DNA of 13,941 nucleotides, taken from the NCBI GenBank assembly GCA_001600355.1, contig BCJU01000003.1, positions 515,021 through 528,961 on the forward strand, written 5' to 3'. Below the pieces are notes generated by a model, which ran no database searches, was not told the DNA's origin, and saw only the letters and a list, made by a program, of their open reading frames with translations. The stretch comes from Meira nashicola (Eukaryota; Basidiomycota; Exobasidiomycetes; Exobasidiales; Brachybasidiaceae). Below, piece by piece: positions 8,400 through 13,941 of the stretch (positions are counted from its first letter, which is position 1; every line of letters starts with the position of its first letter). Both the position numbers and the translations under genes were made by a program.

Positions 8400-9881
8400 T
8401 TATTTCGACTCAGAGGGGTCATGAAGCAGCAGAAGCTTTTCTACTTTCGCTTCACGCAAAGCCAGAGAGATAGCAAATACGCTGCTTGCACCAACGAAGG
8501 GAATCATGAAGGACAATGCCCAGCTTTGCATTGGGGAAAGGAAGCCAGTTGATCTTTGATGTTGAATGTCAAGGAAGGTTATGATAGCAATGCAAAGTGC
8601 ATCTGCAGAGATTGATGTTTGTGCAGGATGGGCCAAGGCAGCTTGCAACACTCTTGAGAAATCATTGCCAAAATCTCGTCCAAAGACAGCAATATGGGTA
8701 CTGATCCGAATTCCTGCACTAAGCAATGCTAAGATGGCATACACTTTAGAAAGTGAAACGTGTAGATCAATTCTGGCCAACGTCGGGCTACTTGAACGAA
8801 AAAAAGGTAGGAGCAAGATAAGCGGAAGACCATGCATTGCCAAAATCGAACGCAAATCAGATGGAACAAAGTAGACGGTCAACAATCCAGAGCAGGTCAG
8901 AATCACAATTAACAGTCGAATCAACGTATTAGGTGTCTCCTTGATCCGTTCATTGGAAGATCGACTTTTCTTGCTTGCTGATATGAAATGATGAGAAGTC
9001 AAGCTTGCATCTAAAGGCCAACTTTCTTCCTTCTCTGGATTCCGAAAATTTCGCATTGCAAGTGATAATGAGAATAAACTTTGCGCAACGCTAATAGCAC
9101 AAATTTGTCCCAAGATCATATACGCCCAAACATGTGGAACTCGCTTCCTTTCACCTTGAATACAAAGATAACAAGCCCAAACGCCTACTGTGAAAATACA
9201 AACTTCTACGCTCCACCACCAATTGTCTTTCTCTCCTACAACGTAAAGCCAAGATTCTTTGAAAAGGCTTGTAGATTGAAGCCATTGCTGCATCCTTAGA
9301 GAGATTGCGATAGACTTTGCAAGATAGCAATCCATTTTACCGGTTGTGGAGTAGCATGTCGGGATAGAAGCAACCTCATTGCCTGTCAATGTGATCTGAG
9401 ACAAGAATGCGTTATAGGACCAGAACAAGTAGGCAATCATACTGTCGATCCGACAAGAATTCGAATACATACGGTCAGAATCGAGTTCGACACAAAAAGA
9501 ATAGATACACTTTACTCACTTGTACCATGTTGCGCTTAAGCTTATACCTGATAAGAATAACAGGACCTTTATCCGATTTGGCTTATAGTATACATTTCGA
9601 AATCTGCCTTGGAGCGCTGATCGAGTAAGCAGGATCAGTTGAACAAGAACGATGGACAAGTAAACGAACAAGATGATTAGGTACGGATCCAAGAGTATCT
9701 TTGACAATTTGAACAAAAGATCAACCTTTCTTTGTTGCGCAACTTCAGCTTCCATCATTGCCAATTTTTCCGAATATATTTCTATTGCTTCTCCTACAGT
9801 TTCTTGCAATTTTCCCAAGGGATGATCTAATTGGATATCATTATCGTCTAAAGGTTGGATGCTAAAATGTTGGGAATCCAT
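8400..9881 (-). CDS. Unrecognised multi-pass membrane protein, two exons
   Basis: The coding sequence joins 9881-9520 and 9441-8400 across a 78-base intron and gives 467 residues; I do not recognise the family with confidence. The N-terminal 55 residues are polar and may form a coiled coil (VGEAIEIYSEKLAMMEAEVA, about 29-48). Likely membrane segments lie near 67-85, 106-128, 197-215, 225-249, 294-312, 320-335, 354-374, 399-413 and 429-449, so about nine passes, with a Ser/Lys-rich loop near 255-290. The splice falls within segment 2 (TWYN-MIAYLFW). VWAYMILGQICAIS near 225 looks like a conserved signature, from memory only. The ATG context is good (A at -3, G at +4). It shares a 794-base divergent upstream region with the photolyase gene. 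No catalytic motif is seen; transporter, receptor or structural roles remain open. Confidence 0.8.
9442..9519 (-). other. 78-bp spliceosomal intron
   Basis: On the minus strand the intron opens with GTGAGT (9519-9514), has a CTGAC branch-like motif, and closes with GACAG at 9442. It contains the TGA (9516-9518) that would otherwise end exon 1. Joining TAC-AA to T-ATG-ATT restores a single frame and a continuous hydrophobic helix. It is the only well-supported coding intron in the window. Confidence 0.85.
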
Positions 9882-10675
9882 ACTGAGAGAAAGACATGAA
9901 TCCGCAAGAGGACTATCGCGTATGGTGAATGTATAAAAAAAGTGAATTGTCCTGGCTGTTTTGCATCGATTGCTTGATGATGATCACTAAGAATAAATGC
10001 ATGCAATCAAAGACGGAAATGCGGGGTGATACGCGAATTATGCGTCGCGTCGTCGCGTCGCGACGGGATAATAACCCATTAAAGTACGTGATATTGCTGC
10101 GAGTGGACTGACTGGTTACCAGATCATAGCAAGAATGCATAGGGACATGTATACGTATAGAAGGGCGCTGGCTTGACGCCGCGCCTTAAAAATTTGGTAA
10201 CCCCCGATCTTGCATGCAAAAAAGTGTATGTATGTAGCACGAAAGTGGAGGCGTTTATGCTTGCATGAAATGTATGTAGGCACATGACCTGTTCTGCGTC
10301 ATTCTTCCTATGCGTTCGGTCAAAATGGCGGCTAGAAGAAATCTATTGCATGGACAGACAAAGTGCCTTTCGGTTTGATCGGTTAAGTAATCATGTTCGC
10401 ATCAAGTAATCTAAGTATGATAGCATGAAATTGTGCATAGGATTATCATGATTGCAGGTAAGAAAAAAGTCCCAATTCATCTAACGCACTTAATTTTTTT
10501 CCCCCATCATCACGTCCCCATTCTCAATTGTATGCTTTTTACAAGGTATCTGTCTTTTTTTACTTCGACGTTGACAAAGCATATCTTGGCACATTCTACT
10601 TTTCGGAAAGAATTCTGTTCAATCCAGCGAATTGGTTTTCAAAAATATCATCCGATTCATTCTTTCACAATCAAA
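9882..10675. promoter_or_regulatory. Divergent promoter region, membrane protein / photolyase
   Basis: The 794 bases between the two divergent starts hold no convincing gene. The clearest element is a GC-rich cluster at 10031-10065 in an AT-rich setting: TCGCG at 10045, 10053 and 10058, and inverted pairs ACGCGA/TCGCGT (10031-10036 with 10045-10050) and CGTCGC/GCGACG (10051-10056 with 10060-10065). ACGCG-type words resemble fungal MBF cell-cycle sites, which would fit a DNA-repair gene, but this is inference. A possible 5' UTR intron starts with GTAAGA at 10458, has CTAAC at 10481 and an AG at 10545. Confidence 0.45.
10532..10675 (+). other. Possible in-frame mitochondrial leader upstream of photolyase
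   Basis: From ATG 10532 the photolyase frame is open for 48 codons before ATG 10676. The predicted extension begins MLFTRYLSFFTSTLTK, is rich in Ser, Thr, Arg, Lys and aromatic residues, and has one Glu and no Asp, as mitochondrial presequences do. ATG 10532 has a weak context (T at -3), so leaky scanning could give both forms. A possible intron at 10458-10545 would remove this ATG. The stretch may simply be 5' UTR. Confidence 0.35.
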
Positions 10676-12601
10676 ATGGCGCCCAAAAGACTAGCCAGCA
10701 AAAGAGAAGAATCAACTGATAAGATTGAAGATGCTGATGAAAGGGCTTTGGATCCTACTTTGACCGATAAACCAGACGTTTCCGATGCTGAAATGGCAAG
10801 ACCTGCCAAAAAACGTAAACAAAGTTATGATAAAGCACAATCTGTCAAACAATCTGATCATCTAGATTATTCTTACAGTGATACTGTTGGACATGATGGA
10901 AAAGGAAAGCCGCCAAAAAGGAACGCATTTAATCCGACGGGAAAGTTACCCGAAAAGCCAACACCTATCGAAACCTTGCGTGAAACAATGAAAAATCAAG
11001 GTGAAGCAGAAGGAAATCCAAAGAATGTGTTATATTGGATGCGAATGCGTGATCATAGGATTGAAGATAATCGTGCATTAGCAAAAGCAAGTCAAATCGC
11101 TCAATCCAATCAAAATTCTCGTTTGATCGCCCTTTTCATCATTTCACCAGAAGATTATCGTTCTCATGATCGATCGCCTCGTAGGATCGATTTCACATTG
11201 AGAAATCTACGTGATCTTCAAAATCGATTCGAACAAGAACTCAACATACCATTCGTTGTACTTACCCATAAACCAAGGACGGATATACCCAATAAAATTC
11301 TACAATTGTGCAAAGAATGGGATGTTAATCGTTTGTTCGGTAATATCGAGTATGAGGTGGATGAACTTTGGCGTGATATTCAAGTTTTGGAAAAAGGGAA
11401 AAAAGAAAGCATTCATTCAACTTTTATCGATGATACTTACGTCGTTCCACCTGGTCAAGTGAATACAAAAGATGGTCGCCCTTACAGCGTTTTTTCTCCT
11501 TGGAGTCGTGTTTGGATGGATATCGTGGCCAAACAAACGGAAATGTTAGAAGAAGCACCTGAACCAAAACCCAATGATGGATCGATCAAAAAAGATGAAA
11601 ACTTAAAGGGTTTGTTCGGTAGTAAGATTCCAAAATATGTTGAAGGATTTGAATGCAAAGATGGTGAATATATGCAAAAGCTTTGGCCGTCAGGAAGTAA
11701 ATCTGCTGAACAAGTTTTGGAAAATTTTATCAAAGAGAAAGGAGGTTTACACGTCTTAGATGCACCTGCAAACAATTTTACATTAGACGAGAAAGGTTCA
11801 AATACCAATGGGAATGGTAAAGAATCTAGAATTGAACGTTATCAAACCGGTAGAAATTTGATGCACGAAAACGGAAGTAGTCGAATTTCGCCATACCTTA
11901 CCGCAGGCGTGATCAGTGCAAGAGCATGCATGCGTAGAGTAAAAGAGATGACGAATAATCGTTTAAAAGTCGGAAGGGATTCAGGACCTGCAGCATACAA
12001 TATGGAGATCGGATTTCGAGATTTTTATGGTCATGTACTTGCAGCTTGGCCGCGTGTATGCATGGGCAGAGCGTATATTACAAAGTATGAAGATGTTGTA
12101 TGGGAATATGATCAAACAACTTTGAATGCATGGAAGAATGGTAAAACAGGTTATCCGATCGTTGATGCATCTATGAGACAAGGAGCAAAACAAGGATATA
12201 TGCATAATCGTGGTAGAATGATCGTTGCAATGTTTTTGACTAAACACCTTATGCACGATTGGCGTGAAGGCGAATCTTGGTTTATGCAAAATTTTATAGA
12301 TGGCGATTTCGCATCGAATAATGGAGGATGGCAATGGTCAGCTTCAACTGGAACAGATCCTCAACCTTATTTTCGAATTTTTAATCCTTTATCTCAAAGT
12401 GAAAAATGTGATCCTACAGGAGATTATATTCGTCATTGGGTTCCCGAATTGAGAAATATAAAAGGGAATGCTATTCATGCTCCTCATGAACGTTTGCCAA
12501 AACAAGAATTCAAGAATCTAAATTACCCAGAACCAATTGTTGAACATAGGTTTGCACGTGAAAGGGCACTTAATCGATTCAAGAATATAGGGCAAAAATG
12601 A
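10676..12601 (+). CDS. PHR1: Class I CPD photolyase
   Basis: Blue-light DNA repair enzyme that uses reduced FAD to split UV-induced cyclobutane pyrimidine dimers. The protein is 641 residues without intron. The first 115 or so are polar with a likely nuclear signal, PAKKRK (43-48). The alpha/beta antenna domain starts at NVLYWMRMRDHRI (about 117) and runs to RPYSVFSPWSRVW (about 268-280). The FAD domain begins near 391 (GRNLMHENGSSRISPYL). The electron-transfer triad matches W552, W529 and W476 (E. coli W382, W359, W306); N548 matches the flavin-contacting N378, and M515 matches M345, which favours CPD photolyase over (6-4) photolyase or cryptochrome. E444 matches E274, but the dimer-stacking W277 is F447. 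The signature GGWQWSASTGTDPQPYFRIF is intact. ATG 10676 is chosen for its strong context (A at -3, G at +4). The right repeat arm starts 110 bases after the stop. Confidence 0.95.
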   Translation: MAPKRLASKREESTDKIEDADERALDPTLTDKPDVSDAEMARPAKKRKQSYDKAQSVKQSDHLDYSYSDTVGHDGKGKPPKRNAFNPTGKLPEKPTPIETLRETMKNQGEAEGNPKNVLYWMRMRDHRIEDNRALAKASQIAQSNQNSRLIALFIISPEDYRSHDRSPRRIDFTLRNLRDLQNRFEQELNIPFVVLTHKPRTDIPNKILQLCKEWDVNRLFGNIEYEVDELWRDIQVLEKGKKESIHSTFIDDTYVVPPGQVNTKDGRPYSVFSPWSRVWMDIVAKQTEMLEEAPEPKPNDGSIKKDENLKGLFGSKIPKYVEGFECKDGEYMQKLWPSGSKSAEQVLENFIKEKGGLHVLDAPANNFTLDEKGSNTNGNGKESRIERYQTGRNLMHENGSSRISPYLTAGVISARACMRRVKEMTNNRLKVGRDSGPAAYNMEIGFRDFYGHVLAAWPRVCMGRAYITKYEDVVWEYDQTTLNAWKNGKTGYPIVDASMRQGAKQGYMHNRGRMIVAMFLTKHLMHDWREGESWFMQNFIDGDFASNNGGWQWSASTGTDPQPYFRIFNPLSQSEKCDPTGDYIRHWVPELRNIKGNAIHAPHERLPKQEFKNLNYPEPIVEHRFARERALNRFKNIGQK

Positions 12602-12844
12602 AAAATCATTCTGAGTTGGAGTAAACGAATATGATTGTACAAACATTGTCTCCGATTGAATACATTGGTGTTTCTGAAAATTATTATGGTCATTCCATGT
12701 ACATGTCGATCACCTTGGACTGATTGCGTGCAGTGTTCACTAATAGACTGCCAACTTGATTTATCTTACAACAGCAGAATCAGGTTAAGCTTGCTTAAGC
12801 AAGCATTCTCTTCTCAAGTCGATTGGTGTACAGAAGATATGACG

Positions 12845-12892
12845 ACCACCACAATCACCACCACAATCACCACCACAATCACCACCACCACC
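12845..12892 (+). repeat. 12-bp minisatellite in the right arm
   Basis: Three exact units of ACCACCACAATC (12845-12880) are followed by a fourth, ACCACCACCACC. The left arm at the matching place (about 882-910) has a single such unit within GGT repeats. The expansion is therefore private to the right arm. Confidence 0.9.
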
Positions 12893-12967
12893 ATCGAAAG
12901 CGAATCGAGATCATGCTTCGCGGAGATTGGTCGAATGATAGATGTACTGACACGTGTACGTAGACTA

Positions 12968-12994
12968 CATGCATGCATGCATGCATGCATGCAT
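12968..12994 (+). repeat. ATGC tetranucleotide run
   Basis: Six ATGC units occupy 12969-12992. The left arm at 811-840 has a broken ATATATGC/GCATGC version, so this microsatellite differs in length and regularity between the arms. It lies between the strongly conserved core and the ACACGTGT block. Confidence 0.9.
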
Positions 12995-13472
12995 AGCGCA
13001 CCGATTGTGTTGTCTGCTTATTAAATTTATTGTACCTACGACCAACAACAGGGTTCCAATGAAAATGTTAATCAGGACTTGTCCAATATGTTACTGAATC
13101 CTATTCGACGGGTATGGCATCCAACGGTCAGCGAACGTTAGCAGTAGATTTGAAGTGATATTGATCGATATATGCTACTGTCTAGCCTGCGGAAGGTATT
13201 GGATCCTGCTCTATCATTTTCGATATGGTTCTTTGGATGATCATATTCTCATCAGCCCTACTACGTTTCGTCCTATTGGACAGTCGATCAATATTCTTAC
13301 AGGATAAGCACAATGACGGGCAGGCTTATATGCTCTCAAATTACTAAAAGAAGCCTTGTTTCCGAGAATTGATTCCATTCTTCCCCCCTCACAAGCATTT
13401 TCACTATTCCCTTCTTCCACACCACCATTCTTTCCACACCATTACTCCTTCACCCTCACACCCTCTGATCCT

Positions 13473-13941
13473 CTCCAAGTCCAACACCTGACCAAGTCTT
13501 CTGAGCTTGATACTCCGGAATGGGACCGAGGAGACTCGCCCTGAGATGGAAAGCAGTATCTTGTAAGGCTGACAAAGGATGGTTGTAGGATTTGAATCTC
13601 CCCCCCCCCCTCTCTCTCTCTCTTGCTCTCCCTATCACCACTCACTTCAACTCCAACACCTGATCAAGTCTTCTGAGCTTGATACTCCGGAATGGGACCG
13701 AGGAGACTCGCCCTGAGATGGAAAGCAGTATCTTGCAAGGCTGACAAAGGACGGTGGAAGGTTTGGAATGGATACAAACATCTCACTGTGCATCATAACA
13801 CCAACAATTACCAGTACCTGAACATCTGTGCATCATTCAATTCAAATCCAACACCTGACTACGTTCTGAGCTTGATGCTCCTGAAGTTGATCGAGCCTGG
13901 CTCTCCTGATGGACCAAAGCATCTTGCAATAAGTTGATGAA
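13473..13941 (+). repeat. Tandem array of ~172-bp repeat units
   Basis: The first copy overlaps the outer right arm; CCAACACCTGA at 13481 recurs at 13653 (172 bases on) and again at 13848 in a degraded form. The first 100 or so bases of copies 1 and 2 differ at about three positions by eye, sharing CTTGATACTCCGGAATGGG and GAGACTCGCCCTGAG. The left arm carries one inverted copy (about 35-137). The array continues to the window edge, which suggests a larger satellite-like or dispersed repeat region outside. An 81-codon frame over 13692-13937 is not supported as a gene. Confidence 0.85.
13600..13622 (+). repeat. C/CT simple-sequence tract at the outer arm edge
   Basis: Eleven consecutive C (13600-13610) are followed by a TC run to 13622. 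The left arm's outer edge is the matching AG run at 1-17. The tract marks the last place where the two arms can be paired within this window. Confidence 0.85.

Larger units (their letters stand above)
12712..13622. repeat. Right arm of the ~1-kb inverted repeat
   Basis: Reverse complement of the left arm. The inner end is ACCTTGGACTGATT at 12712, only 110 bases after the photolyase stop, so that gene's 3' UTR may run into the repeat. The outer end is a C run (13600-13610) and CT run (13611-13622). It is shorter than the left arm because it lacks most 17-bp units and the 51-bp duplication, but it carries a 12-bp array and an ATGC run. Open frames here (such as one over 12635-13024) follow repeat composition and have no domain. 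Confidence 0.93.

Noticed and set aside
10433..10531. Photolyase start at GTG 10433 or ATG 10448
   Set aside because: GTG is not a normal start here; from ATG 10448 the frame crosses a likely 5' splice site (GTAAGA at 10458) and adds a non-conserved His-rich stretch.
12635..13024. Open frame with Thr/Ile repeats in the right arm
   Set aside because: Its repeats come from the 12-bp ACC-rich array and the ATGC run; it starts at TTG within the 3' flank of the photolyase and has no domain.
13583..13600. tRNA-like B-box (GGATTTGAATCTCC) suggesting a SINE
   Set aside because: It matches the T-arm consensus only partly, no A-box is found at a suitable distance, and the second tandem copy has lost the motif.
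1..13941. A complete DNA transposon with long terminal inverted repeats
   Set aside because: No transposase, integrase or helicase gene is present, target-site duplications cannot be seen because the arms continue into other repeats, and the cargo genes are ordinary fungal genes.

Overview
The window looks like nuclear DNA of a fungus, most likely a basidiomycete; a yeast-like lineage with few introns (for example in Ustilaginomycotina) is my tentative guess. The grounds are a fungal-type TRK potassium transporter with a long cytoplasmic loop, a Dal5-like MFS permease, a fungal class I CPD photolyase, and one short intron with GTGAGT, CTGAC and CAG splice signals. Three of the four genes are long and without visible coding introns. 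No transposase, integrase, tRNA, rRNA or CRISPR array is visible.

Layout: a repeat arm (1-1040); a further degraded piece of the same repeat (about 1214-1352) and the TRK upstream region; TRK potassium transporter (1895-5941, +); a 101-bp convergent gap; an MFS transporter (6043-7893, -) interrupted by one in-frame TAA; the MFS upstream region (7894-8399); an unrecognised multi-pass membrane protein with one 78-bp intron (8400-9881, -); a divergent promoter region with a GC-rich palindromic cluster (9882-10675); CPD photolyase (10676-12601, +); then a second repeat arm (12712-13622) and a tandem array of roughly 172-bp units running to the end.

The most striking structure is that the two ends are inverted copies of each other. 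Positions 1-1040 pair, in reverse complement, with about 12712-13622. The best core (598-810 against 12993-13205) is 213 bp on both sides with about six mismatches counted by eye. The arms enclose about 11.7 kb holding all four genes. They differ mainly in local repeats: nine 17-bp units and a 51-bp duplication on the left, a 12-bp array and an ATGC run on the right. Such a segment could flip by recombination between the arms, or could be a relic of an inverted segmental duplication; the sequence alone cannot decide.

The genes do not form an obvious pathway: potassium uptake, uptake of a small organic solute, an unknown membrane function, and light-driven repair of UV damage. The leading candidates for something undescribed are the inverted-repeat-bounded gene block, the stop codon inside an otherwise intact transporter, a possible mitochondrial leader upstream of the photolyase start, and the unrecognised membrane protein.
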